Assembly: GCA_014529385.2 (NCBI GenBank)
Contig: CM043969.1
Coordinates: forward strand, 13,961,446 to 14,025,445
From: Adiantum capillus-veneris
Taxonomy: Eukaryota; Streptophyta; Polypodiopsida; Polypodiales; Pteridaceae
Length of the DNA: 64,000 nt
Reading direction: 5' to 3'
In this document: positions 44,922 through 55,697 of the stretch, in pieces
How positions within the stretch are numbered: position 1 is the first letter of the stretch
Layout: every line of letters begins with the position of its first letter
Made by a program: the position numbers and the translations under genes
The notes under the pieces: model-generated
Seen by the model: the letters and a program-made list of their open reading frames with translations, nothing else
What the model was told of the DNA's origin: nothing
Databases searched by the model: none

Positions 44922-46255
44922 GGTTGTGACGACTTTTTAAGTTTAAAAAAAGAGGAGGGAAGGGGGATGTGCCACCCTGAAATTTCCATAAGGGGTTCTA
45001 TAAGGAAGAAGCTAATGGTAAGTAAAAGAGGAGTCTTCTCTCGGGTGTCATAAAGTGATATCTCCTCCTTGGGGCAGAAAAGCTATGGATGTCCATCATC
45101 CTTCTTGTAGGCATTGGCGTAGCCAAAGTGAGTCAATTCTACTAGTGGTGGGAAATAGGGCTATGGATGTTCACAAGTGTATGCAAGAGTGTCTAAGGAG
45201 GTGTGATGACCTAGTGCATGCAAGGAGATCAAAGATATGTATGGTTTATGCGGTATTCCATGCCAAAAGGTCCTGTTTTGGGGGCTAATTGGGGAGGATG
45301 TTCAAAGCTAGAAAAAGTGGAAGTTTGAAGATGTATATTGTTTTCTTTAAATCTCTCTCTAATCTTGTGAAAATGGCTCATGAATTGGAGCCTTGGGGTG
45401 CATATTATGGCCGGATCAATGTTGAAGTGTATTGTTGTAGATATGTACCGAATGATGCCAGAGCAAAGTAAGGTTTGAAGAGGGGTCATACAATGTCCAA
45501 AGTTGTAGGGTTGAAGTGCTAAATTTTCTCTCCATCTAAAGCTTTGCAGATCCCAAAACAAAGCTCAAATAGTGAAGTTTTGGCTAATTCAAGTTTTCCC
45601 CGAGGCCAGGTTTGTTGCTTTTGTGCATCCCATAGAATGTCTACATTAGATATTTTCTTTTAGCTTGTAAACATTTTGGCTAATAGTACTCAATGTAAGA
45701 TGTGCTTTACGGCTCATCCATCAAAGACATATGAGTAAAGATAATTGTCGTTGAACTTTGGCAGTGCACATTGGTAGTGCACAAGGTAAGGAAGTTTTTA
45801 CTTTTGTCAGTTTGGCGAAGATGGTATGGATGGCGAGAAATATTGAATGGAGGTGCCCATATAGAGTACATTTCTACTTGCTCAATTAAATATTCAATGG
45901 TGGTCAAATTAAGAGTGATAAAGGTATATACCAACGATTTTGGAAAATATCAATTAGTGAGAATCCTTCAACATAACATTAGGTGAAAAGAGTTAGGTCA
46001 TCAAAGGCTTGTGGCAAGATGTAGTGTGAGAGTCTCTGAAGCTAAGACACCTCTATTAGAACATAGAAGCTATCAATAAAATTTTGAGAATGGCCCATGC
46101 CAAATTGTATAAACATACCTTAGGCATCCTTTGATGTACCCTACAAATAGATACAGACCTTTCCTTGCTAGAACTGCGAAAAAAATTAATTTTTTTGGTT
46201 GCATTTCTGTATTTGCCTCTTTTTCTGTAATATTATGGTGATTTCTCTATTTTTC
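44922..46255. other. Spacer with a possible PPR remnant at 45,155-45,260
   Basis: The plus strand reads DVHKCMQECLRRCDDLVHAR at about 45,164-45,223, which resembles the opening of plant PPR proteins. No second repeat confirms it. Otherwise no gene is recognised. Confidence 0.35.
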
Positions 46256-46261
46256 AGATTG

Positions 46262-46745
46262 ACTCCTTTGCCCTCGAGATGGAATTCCCTGTCGAGCTAA
46301 CTTGTTCTAAAGTTGGCATCTATGTTCTACTTTGCATTGAGGATACAAGTGCATCTAGACTTATTATTGGATCAAAAAATATAGAGAATTATCCTCGTGG
46401 TTCTTTACTACAACTTCTTTCGTTTAATGATTCGTTTAAACTATTAGCAGCTCTGGTTGACTTAAAGTCTTAGAAGAGGAATTAAAACAACTTCCTCTAC
46501 TTCAAAAAATTCACACACAGTCACTTGCCAATTTTTTCCTTCTTTGCTACAGAGTTAACCAATTTTCTTAAAAAGTTATGTGGACTCAACCCAGCCTTCA
46601 TTACTACACCGGCTGCTCCTTCTATCAATGTGACAAGCAGTATCTTCAATCACAATCCGGTGGTACTTGAAGCTGTTAAGAATTTTTCAACATGACTTAT
46701 GCTCGCTTAGTGAGTCCACTCTTCGTGAAATGGTTCCTAAAGTGT
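46262..46745 (+). pseudogene. Left part of a degraded coding sequence split by the gypsy element
   Basis: Opens after an acceptor-like TTTTTCAG and reads IDSFALEMEFPVELTCSKVG, continuing protein-like to a TAG near 46,471. Protein-like frames then continue through SINVTSSIFNHNPVVLEAVK (about 46,620-46,680) and SLSESTLREMVPK. The gypsy element interrupts it at 46,745. The frame of the last segment continues correctly at 58,271 on the far side. Family not recognised. Confidence 0.5.
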
Positions 46746-46917
46746 TGAGGCGGTCCGGGGCGGGCAACAATAAGAGTGGCCTCTAAGCACCCTTCTAGGC
46801 TCCCGTGTAGCTCAATTAGGTCGGGGTTGGAAAAAACAACAAGCACACACACAAAACCGCAACCTAATCCTACACAAATTTGGGGCACCACCTAGTTTTG
46901 GATGTGAACTAGGACGC

Positions 46918-46982
<65 letters not shown>

Positions 46983-49373
46983 GAGCTGCTTTGAAATGTA
47001 TCGGCAATGATCAAGCAAACACAAATATATATGTAAGAAAGAGAGAGAAGGGGGAAGGGGTGCTTGTTGCACTGATACCTTCTTACAAATCTTTCATGAC
47101 CAATCAAAGTGAGATTACTATTTGTTCAACATAGCTTGAGTAAATTACACCGCAACACATCACAAGAAAAGCCACCGCAATCATTGTCTTAAGGCCAAGG
47201 GAGTCCTCTCCACCCTGTTGCCCTCTTACAGTATGTCGGATTTATGGATAAATTGATAACAACACCTAGAGACAAGCTATCAAGAACTTCAATAAAACAC
47301 CAAGACACTTACACATCATTGTTGTCTATGAATTCACGTTGGAAGAGAGACAAATTATCCATGCTTAGTCCAAATTAACCCTCCTTGATTCAGCAAATGT
47401 TGGGCTTACACTAGTAGGAGAAATGATAGATTTCCTACTCTCAATTGAATGATCACTCTCTCTTAAAATGGTATAGAGCTCCCTTGCTAATCACCCCTAG
47501 TACAACACATACATATGCATAAGGCAATGAGATTCCACTCAAGAGTTCATTCTCAAGAGGTTGAGCTTGGCTTCTCAAGCTATAACATAGTGCTCTTGCT
47601 TATGGATTCTCTTTTTTGTGCTAGCTACACCCTCCTTTTATAGAAATTTTGAGGGCGAGGTTTGGTCCTCTAACCATGGTTGGGTTATATTTTCAGCACT
47701 TTACCTATTTTCTTTTGCTTGGAATTATCAAGAAGTTGGTGGGGATAGATGAAGAAAAAAGAGGAGAGAAATGGAGGTGATAGGACTTTTCATAGTAGGT
47801 TAGTGTTAGTAAATTAATAGAGTTAGTATTTTGATTAATTTATACAAATGGAATCGGATATTTACAATGGGAGTATCCATGTAGGATACAAATAAGGAAG
47901 AAAAAAACTTAAGAGGTAAGAAAAGATGGATTTCTTACAATGTTGATGCTCCAAGTGTCTTGAGTAGGGCCAATTTTGACGCTTGTTGCCGGTCCACTAG
48001 CTTTGATGGTATGTTTTTTCTCCATCTTGACCTTCCTTGGGAGTCAAGGTAATTGAAGATGAGTAATCAATCACCATGATGCTGTCTTTCAAGAGAAGAG
48101 GCTGAATTTTGTGGCTTTTTTTATAGATATGGTTAATTTGGAGAAATAAAAAATGAGACTAGGTGGTCAATTTTGGGATGGAAGTGTGTATAGGAGGCAT
48201 GAGTTCACCATGGTTTCTCTCATTCTTAAGGGTGAGGAGAAGGTGAGTAGAGTGCAGAGAGGTGGGGATGATGAGTGGATAAGTGGGGATGATGAGTAAA
48301 GAAGTGTGTGTGAAAGAGAAAAATAATAAAGTGGAAGAGGGAGTGTGGCTGCATAGCATGGGCAAACTGGGCTCCACCAATAAAATCATAGCTCACAGCT
48401 TGTAGCTCAAAAAAATATAAAAATGTTTGAGACAGAAATTCAGCTCAGGAGCTACAATTCTTGTTTTTATCACCTTTTCAAATTCAGAGAGTGAGTGACC
48501 TTTAAAAATTGAGCAAAACTGACTGTTTTTTTCAACTGCACAAAGTCCTTGTGGGGTCCTTCGTTGGATGAATCTTTTGAATGCCTCCAAGAGTGAGCCC
48601 TCTATAATGCATGCATGCCACATATCCTTGACCTTATTTTGTAAATCTATAATTGAAGATATTATTGAGATCATGATATAAGTGAATATTACAACTAAGG
48701 AAATCAAATATTGAGGAGTCTTGAAAATATGTACATGTCAAAATATAAATAATATAGGTGGAAAAATATAAAGGAGTCAACTTTAAAAGGAAATCTCTCT
48801 CATTATGAGGCTACCATAAAAAGATGAATATTTTTGGTGTTCTAATTTTTGAGAGTAAAAGAGAATAGTTGTAGGAAGGAAAAATATCACAATAGTGAAA
48901 AATATACACATAAATAAAACTAGTTTTTTTGGGATTTTTATTGGGGTGGAGTTACACCAAAAATAAGAGAATCTTGCATGAAATTATTTCTATATGGAAT
49001 AAAGAGTATGCAAAATGGTAAGGAAAAATATGGTAGTGGTGAGTGAATGTACATAGTATAAATAATGCACACCTAAGTAGAAATATTTAAATAAATACCA
49101 AAATAATTATTAAAAAATTCTTATATTTAGGCCCTGTATAAAATGAAATATTGACACACAAAGAGGCCATAATATACTTTTATTTTTTATATTTTTATTT
49201 ATTTTTGGCTCAACTAGCTAATTGAGGAATTTTTAAGAGGATATGGGGAAAGTCCCCTAACTCACACACACCTATATACAGTTTAATGGTAGGGATAGCC
49301 ACAGTGTTTGGGTGATTTTGATAGGGTGAGGTAGCTCACTATGGCAATTTGGATAGCCAAAAAATGGCTATCA
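46746..49373 (-). repeat. 3' LTR of the gypsy element
   Basis: 2.63 kb, closely similar to 55,698-58,270 along its whole length. It contains a (GA)n run of about 57 bp (46,921-46,977) that is reduced to about 14 bp in the other LTR. That accounts for much of the 55-bp length difference. Confidence 0.93.
46921..46977. repeat. (GA)n microsatellite in the gypsy LTR
   Basis: Expanded GA run at a site where the partner LTR has only a short GATAGAGAGAGAG. Confidence 0.95.
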
Positions 49374-49386
49374 TTAGCCCTCCCCC
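49374..49386 (-). promoter_or_regulatory. Polypurine tract of the gypsy element
   Basis: The minus strand reads GGGGGAGGGCTAA directly before the 3' LTR (TGATAGCC). Confidence 0.85.
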
Positions 49387-50415
49387 AGGATGATGGTATA
49401 TCCATGTACCATCATAAAGCATCTTTTCCAAAGAGAGTGCTTTAGAGCCCTTGACAAGATCTTCATTGTTGGCCCCTTGGCATTTTGGTTTGAGCTACAC
49501 TCATGCTTCATGGAACAATACTTACATGAGATAGATACCTTTTGACAGATCTCTGGTAGATCCTTTGGTATAAGGCGACTCAAATAGGGCTTCAAACGAT
49601 ACTCGTTTACCTTTCTGGAGTGCTCTTTCCCATTCAAGTCTGTAAGTTGATAGTAACTTGAGTTGAAAGCCTTTTTGACTGTGTATGGCTCCTCCCACCT
49701 AGTTTCAAATTTGGCATCAAAACGATTATCGAGTCGATTGTCATACATTAGCACAAGATCTCCTTCATTGATGCCTTTGTCCTTCATGAGTTTCTTGTCA
49801 AGCTTCTCCTTCACATGTGTAGCCTTCCTCTTGTAGTACTCGTATGCTGCTTCTCTTTTCCACTCAAGCTCAGCTGAGGTAAGAAGTCTATCCATCCATG
49901 CTTCTTAATCATCTTGTCTGGCTTTGCCATGAAGTCGCATTTTCGGAATGTTGAGCTCAATTGGATGTAAAGCCTCTTCACCATAGACCAAGTGACATGG
50001 TGTGAACTCCATGGCTTCCCTATATGTGGTTTGATACACCCACAAGGCACCATCCAAGAAGTCATCCCACAATTTTGTCTTGTTTTTCACCATCTTTCTA
50101 ATGATGCCTGCAATGACACCATTTTATTTTTCTACCCATATAGTCTACAGCCACTAGAATGTAGAGTTTACCATTTTTTGTCCTAGGCAGAGGACCCATA
50201 GCATCAATGCCCCACTTTTCAAAGGGTCCATTTGCAAGCATGATTTGCCTTGGACCATAAACCAATCTTCTATTCCCATTTACCTGACAATTGTGACAAC
50301 TCTTACACCAATGTTGGACATCCACATGCAGACTTGGCCAAACATACCCCGCAAGCAAAATATTCTTCACAGTTAACTCTTGGGCAAAATGACCACCACA
50401 TGCCTCTTCATGCAA
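49387..50415 (-). pseudogene. Gypsy integrase, catalytic core deleted
   Basis: The zinc-binding part is clear: HEEACGGHF (about 50,410) and CKSCHNCQ (about 50,310), then FEKWGIDAMGPLP (about 50,220) and ILVAVDYM (about 50,160). Directly after that the frame jumps to the region following the catalytic Glu (WDDFLDGALWVYQTT, about 50,070, then FTPCHLVYGEEA). The stretch that should carry the second Asp and the Glu, roughly 80 residues, is absent. The C-terminal domain (WEEPYTVKKAFNSSYYQL, about 49,690) is present, with one frame change at about 49,900. It could not catalyse integration. Confidence 0.88.
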
Positions 50416-50420
50416 ACATT

Positions 50421-51245
50421 TTAGAATGGATGGAATTTCCTTGATAGTTGGTAGAGGAGTCCTTCTAAGAAGAGATACACGCTTTCCTTCTTCATGAGTC
50501 TCCTCTTCTGAGCCTTCATGAAGTCTTGTGGAAACTCCCCCTCCAAAATGTAGTCAATAATGGGAGTCAATGACTCCAATCCCTGGTACCTCGGTTGCTT
50601 GACAGTTGATGCCACCATGATGACCTGTACTTCTTTCTCAACACACGTAAATGCTTGTTGTGCAAGTAAATCTGCATCTTCATTTTGTTTCCTAGGGATA
50701 TGATATAGTTGCACTTCTTCAAACTGATTAAATAACCTACGAATGGCATGAAATTTTGTCCTTAGACTTTCATTCTTACATGCCCAGATGCCTAAAATTT
50801 GCTTCACAATGAGAAGTGCATCCCCCTTTACCATGAGACGTTGTATACCTTAGACAATGCACATCTTTAAACCATGAAGTAGTGTGTCATATTCTGCTTC
50901 ATTGTTTCTAGTTGAAGTTGGTAGATTGACCTTCTCTTTCATGACCACCTCTCCACTCGGGTGGAGCAACACTAGCCGTCCCCCTGATTTTCCTGTGGCT
51001 CGTCGAAAACCTCCATCAAAGAACAAGGTAAAGGCATTAGGAATACCTTTTGGTGGTGGCAATGATAGGGTCTTTATTTCAGGCACCTTAATCTCCTTCT
51101 CATGTAGCCTACAAGTAAGGATCCCTGCCAATTGTGCACGCACCCTATCTTCTACCTTGAAAGAGTGTTTGAACTCTTGAAACTTCATAATCCACTTTGA
51201 GATCCTAGTACTAAGATTCATTTGAGATGACACCCAAGGAAACAA
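50421..51245 (-). pseudogene. Second (additional) RNase H of the gypsy element
   Basis: The frame from about 51,070 reads FTLFFDGGFRRATGKSGG, then NNEAEYDTLLHGLKMC. After a stop at about 50,850 it continues VKGDALLIVKQILG and ends HIPRKQNEDADLLAQQAF. The Asp, Glu, Asp, Asp pattern of RNase H is retained. The position between the first RNase H and integrase is typical of the Tat lineage, whose extra RNase H resembles cellular enzymes. One stop codon separates the two halves. Confidence 0.85.
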
Positions 51246-51299
51246 ATTTTATGCACTGAGAACTACAAAAGGTTTTGGTAGCAAGTAGGATCTAAACTT

Positions 51300-51828
51300 T
51301 CACACCACAAACATGAGAGAAAGCGTCATGATTTCTACCTCCGTGTAGCCTCTCTCCAAAGCATTCATGACCCTACTAGCAAAGTAGATGGGTCGCATTT
51401 GGGTACTATGGTGATCTTGTTGTAGAAAAACGGCACCAATTGTTTCTTTCCCAACGTAGATGCAATGATTTGGAGCTATAAATGCAAAAATCATCAATGA
51501 ACACCCTAATTGACTTTCCAAAGAATGCTTGAAACACCATGTTCATGAAACATTGGAAAGTTGCAGGATAACAACCCCAAGGAGTGATGAAGGTTGTTTT
51601 TAACTAATCCTCCAATGTGATACGTATTTGAAAGTAACCTGAGTAGCCATCACACACAGTGTACTTCTCGTGACCAGCTACCTCATTAAGTATCTCATCC
51701 TGAAATGGGAGGGAAAAGTGATCTCTTTTTGTTGCCTCATTTAGTGGACGGTAATCCACACACACCCTCCACTTGTCGTTCTTCTTGGGAGTGACAACAA
51801 CGGGAGAGACCCACTCTGAATTCTCCAC
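51300..51828 (-). pseudogene. Gypsy reverse transcriptase and RNase H, partly deleted
   Basis: The RT fingers and palm read EWVSPVVVTPKKNDKWRVCV (about 51,820) and DYRPLNEATKRDHFSLPF. After a stop at about 51,605 the catalytic strand appears as VFIDDFCIY (about 51,485), the IDD form of the gypsy active site. Then, instead of the RT connection region, the sequence moves directly to RNase H (VGKETIGAVFLQQ, about 51,450). Roughly 100 residues of RT are therefore missing. The RNase H piece continues IYFASRVMNALERGYTEVE to about 51,310. Confidence 0.85.
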
Positions 51829-52464
51829 TGGATAAATGAAAAATGTTGTTAGAAGCTTTCTGACCTCCTTGAGTAAAGCATGCTCCTTGATGACTCCTAG
51901 CCTTCGTAGCTTTTGAGCCTTAGGTGTGGCCTATGGCTTTAACTCAATCTTGTGTTGAACAACATCTACTCCATGCACGTCGGTGTAGTCTTTAGCAAAA
52001 ATCCTAGGAAATTGCCTTAGCACACATTTGAACTCCTCTCTTTTGTCCTTTGTAAGTGCTGCAGACAACATACCTTCTAACATTCCTTCATCTTGCACAT
52101 TCTGATTCTCTTGAGTACCTACCTCTTCCAAGCCTTGACAAGCGTCTCTTGGTTTTTTGTCTTAAACCTTACCCCCATTACTTCTACGGAAGACTCCTCT
52201 ACAGTAATGCTACCGCTACTTTCTTCTTTTGAAGTGCTATTGGTCCAGCCTTCCTCCGTCTCACTTTGTGATGATTCTTCATGGAGCTCCTCTTGGCGTT
52301 TCTCCTTCATGTCAAATACAACCTTCTTATGATTGTCATTCTTGCAAATTAATTTTCCACTCTCCCAATCCTACAAGACTCGTATTTTCATTAGCCATGG
52401 TCTTCCTACGATAAATGGGTAACCATTTCCTTTGGTAGACATAACACAGAAATCCATTGCCTTC
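51829..52464 (-). pseudogene. Gypsy linker between protease and RT
   Basis: The minus-strand frames include an acidic region (EEESSGSITVEESSVEVMG, about 52,240-52,180) and DVHGVDVVQHKIELKP (about 51,980), which is the conserved lead-in to gypsy RT. Stops lie at about 52,464 and 52,119. Confidence 0.7.
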
Positions 52465-53523
52465 TTAATGCCAAAGTACACACCTAGCCTTGCTATAGTT
52501 TGCCATTTTCACTTTGATTTCAGGTGTTTCATGGATGTGCATGCCTAGTCTTTGCATGAGTCCCTCTGTCATGATGCAAATTTGTGCACCTCCATCCACT
52601 AGACCTTTCCTAATCAATCTTCCTTTGATGTAACAATCTAGCACAGGTGTAATATCCTCCTTCATTTCAGCTTGTGCAATTTTTACAACAGGCACACTCT
52701 CTTCTACCTTTGTTCTAGTGCTAACTGCCTTCGTTAGATCCCTCCTAAATTGTGGACATAATGCAAGAAACTGAGGCCATGAGATATCAGGACCCTTACC
52801 TCTCATGTCTTCCAACAGGTTGTATGGAGCAATACCATTTCCAAGAGGGAAGTCTTGGAGGTTGATACGACGTCGAGTCCTCTTAGCTTCCTTGATCTCC
52901 TTCGCCTTCTTTTCTTGTCCATGGTCACTTTGTGATGTAACTCCTTCTTTCTCCTTACCTTTCCCACGGCCACGCTTAATTCCATTTGCTTCCATGTTAA
53001 CCTCATTTAAATTCATCACTTCTACCACATGCACATTTGGATCTGGCAAAAGTGAAACTCCTTCTATCCCTTGTGGAGGTGGTCTTGCTCCATTTGGCCT
53101 TTGTAGAAGTCGTGGTTCCTGACTAGTTCCTTCACCTGCATTCATCACTGGGTAATTCAAGCTAGGTCTCCCTGGCTCCCCACGGGGCCAAGGACAATTA
53201 TACATCCCATGTCTAGACTCACCACAATTCCAACATTGCAAGACTCTCCTAGGTCGTGAATCTCGCTCTTCAGACTTCTTTGCTTGTCGCTTTGGACCTA
53301 CAGCTTGTGCAAGGTGAATTGACACGCTGCTTAAATATTCATTTAGCTTCTCAATCACTTCTACCGTTACCTTAGTAAGCTCCCTAGATGTCGATGCTTG
53401 TGACTTATCTTTGGATCTAAGACCTTCTATTGGAACCTCTCTCCTTAGGCACTTGAGTTTCCTATACTTCTTGGAAGCTCTAATTTCAGCTGCATCATAG
53501 GTGGCAGGTGCATCCGCCTCCAC
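52465..53523 (-). pseudogene. Gypsy Gag C-terminus and protease
   Basis: Open for 352 codons. It contains a CCHC-like knuckle (CWNCGESRHGMYNC, about 53,240-53,200), a basic linker (NGIKRGRGKGKEKEG, about 52,980) and a retropepsin-like site (GLVDGGAQICIM, about 52,600), where DGGA replaces the usual DSGA. It ends at about 52,465, where the frame should run on to RT. Confidence 0.88.
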
Positions 53524-53860
53524 CTTTACCTTAAGATCAGGAAAGATTTCAACTATGAATCTCTCCTTCTTTAGAAATTCTACACCATCATGAGGGCTAG
53601 CAACATTTCATATCCATATAGCCCATTGAAGATGTAGAAACTCTTGCTTGTACAAGTAGTAGTCATCTATTTTTTTTTGCTTATGAGAAACAATGTCTTG
53701 CCATAATTTTTGAGTGTTTTGGGGATCAAAGAAATATCTATTGAGACGATTCAAAACTTTTGTGTAATTCTCCTTAACTTCCTCAAGCAAAGAGTCAAAC
53801 CAAGTGCTAGCATCTTTCCTAAAGACCACCTCAAACATTTCTATGCGTTCTTGATTAGTT
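53524..53860 (-). pseudogene. Gypsy Gag capsid region
   Basis: The reading FRKDASTWFDSLLEEVKENY (about 53,820) and RYFFDPQNTQKLWQDIVSHK (about 53,735) matches the retrotransposon Gag capsid domain (A-x-x-W-F, then L-W-x-x-I). It breaks near 53,608 before joining the zinc-knuckle frame. Confidence 0.85.
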
Positions 53861-54091
53861 CATATCCTCTTGATACGGCAAGACATCTTGAAATTCGCTA
53901 AAAATAATTATGCATCCTCTCCAGGCTCTCCAAAGAAAAGAGTATATCCGGACATTTGGCGTTGGCTTTCCATTATTATTTGGATATACTCTCCAAAGAA
54001 AAGACTATATCTGGACATTTGGCGTTGGATTTCCATTATTATGAAAGATTACAACACGAGCTACAACAAGGGATACAATAGAAATTTAGAA

Positions 54092-54516
54092 CTACTCGCC
54101 TGCAAATGAAGAAGTAAGAAAGTACCACTCTAGGTTTTCTTCTTCAGCTATCCAAGCTTCAATGAGGTCTAGATTTTGATCAAAACAAAAAGGTAGACTA
54201 TTGATGAGCTCTAAGAAGGGTTGAATTCTTCAAAGCTAAGGCGATAAGCGGAAATCTCTAGAACTTCATTTTTTGGATCGAGAAGAGCAACCACGTCCCA
54301 TGTGATGAATTGCACTTGCTCTACAATTCCCAACGCACAAGAAGTTTGTATAAAAACTAGATCTTCATGCTCGTCAAAGGATGTGAGAAAGTAGCAATTG
54401 ACTAGGAGCTCCTTTCCTTCGAGTTCCACATAGTCGAAGTGAGGCAACCTTCTCATAATTTCATAAAGAACATCCTCATCAAATCCAATCAAGCTTGTAA
54501 GATTTAAAGACTCCAC
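54092..54516 (-). pseudogene. Leader ORF module A, unknown, tandemly related to module B
   Basis: Lies between Gag and the 5' LTR. Reads GFDEDVLYEIMRRLPHFDYV, then VFIQTSCALGIVEQVQF, then RLSFEEFNP. One frame change at about 54,211 leads to LELINSLPFCF and a stop at 54,092. Acidic and about 140 residues long. The region aligns along its length with module B (54,587-55,068). No known domain is recognised. Extra ORFs in this position occur in several plant gypsy lineages, but I cannot match this one. Confidence 0.6.
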
Positions 54517-54586
54517 TTATGCTACAAAATTCTTGGACAAATACTCCTTAGGATTATGGTTAAATCATTCATAAGCATCAAGAGAT

Positions 54587-55068
54587 TTACAATGTCTCTA
54601 TGAACAAAGTGTCGTAGAAAGTAGAGAAAGATGAGAATTTATACAAATTTTCAATCTTCTCTATGCTCTCTTTATTAAGGCAATCCCTAAATAGCTCCCT
54701 ATCTCCTTTGTTGAAAGTGAAAGGAAGACTATTAATAAGACCCAAATGAGGGAAAAATTCCACAAATGTGAGTCTATGAAGCATAAACTCTGGCCGCAAG
54801 TTTCCTGAAGAGTCTTCCTCAATGGTGAAATACACTCGCCAAACACCAAATTTCACTCTATTTACCAATCTTAGGGCACATACTATTTGGATGAATACAT
54901 GCGGTCTTCCTTAGTGCCCAACAGCAAGAGAAAAATGGAATCCACACGCAGGACCTTTCGTCTTAACTTCACCACCCTCTTGTTATGAGGGAAACTCTTT
55001 ACTACTTGCTCCTGCAACTCAATCGGTAATAGAGCTAGATCTCTAAGGATTGAAATTCCACTACACAC
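54587..55068 (-). pseudogene. Leader ORF module B, unknown, paralogue of module A
   Basis: Reads ILRDLALLPIELQEQVVKSF, then after a frame change at about 54,890 VFIQIVCALRLVNRVKF, RLTFVEFFPHLGLINSLPF and on to a stop at 54,587. The matching words in module A (VFIQTSCAL, RLSFEEFNP, LELINSLPF) occur in the same order and spacing. About 160 residues. No family recognised. Confidence 0.6.
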
Positions 55069-55676
55069 ACATTCCCTATTAGAACAAATGATCGTTTTTT
55101 TGCTTTTTGTAACAAAATTGGACCAAGAAAGAAAACCAACATACGCACTATTTTGTTGGACTGCGCTTTATTTTAAAATAAAATGAACACATGTACATCA
55201 AAAGAAGTGTGGTAGTTGATGAGAGGTAGGATGACAGGTTGTGGAGATGCAAGAATTTCCACTGATCTCTCAACCCCAAACATAAACACCATACGTTGTT
55301 GAAAATGTATCATTCTATTGAGTGCAATATTTATCCTAATATGTAGTGTGAAGTAAAAAAAAATAATTCAGGGCCATTATCCATGCTCTATACATAACCT
55401 GATGCTTAAAATAGAACAAACATATATACATACAAACTAAGATCCTACCTAATGAGAAGCAAAATAAAAGAGTTTACCAAAGCTTTTATTTCGGTTAACC
55501 TAAGAGAACCTAAAATTCTACGAATTACATGTTGAAATTTCAACTTAGTACTAACAATTATGTGTACCTTTTGCCTTGCAATGGGAATAAAAGGATCATA
55601 CAAATTCTTGTGATTCATACAAACTACTTGACTATTCTAAAGATTGATCCTACACAAAAACATATACAAGTTGAGT
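55069..55676. other. Gypsy leader, non-coding
   Basis: AT-rich stretch between module B and the primer-binding site. No motif recognised. Confidence 0.5.
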
Positions 55677-55694
55677 TCCTCAGTGGGGGCACCA
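55677..55694 (-). promoter_or_regulatory. Primer-binding site of the gypsy element
   Basis: The minus strand reads TGGTGCCCCCACTGAGG, starting three bases inside the 5' LTR. It begins with TGG as required for a tRNA 3' CCA end. I have not identified which tRNA it matches. Confidence 0.65.
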
Positions 55695-55697
55695 TTT

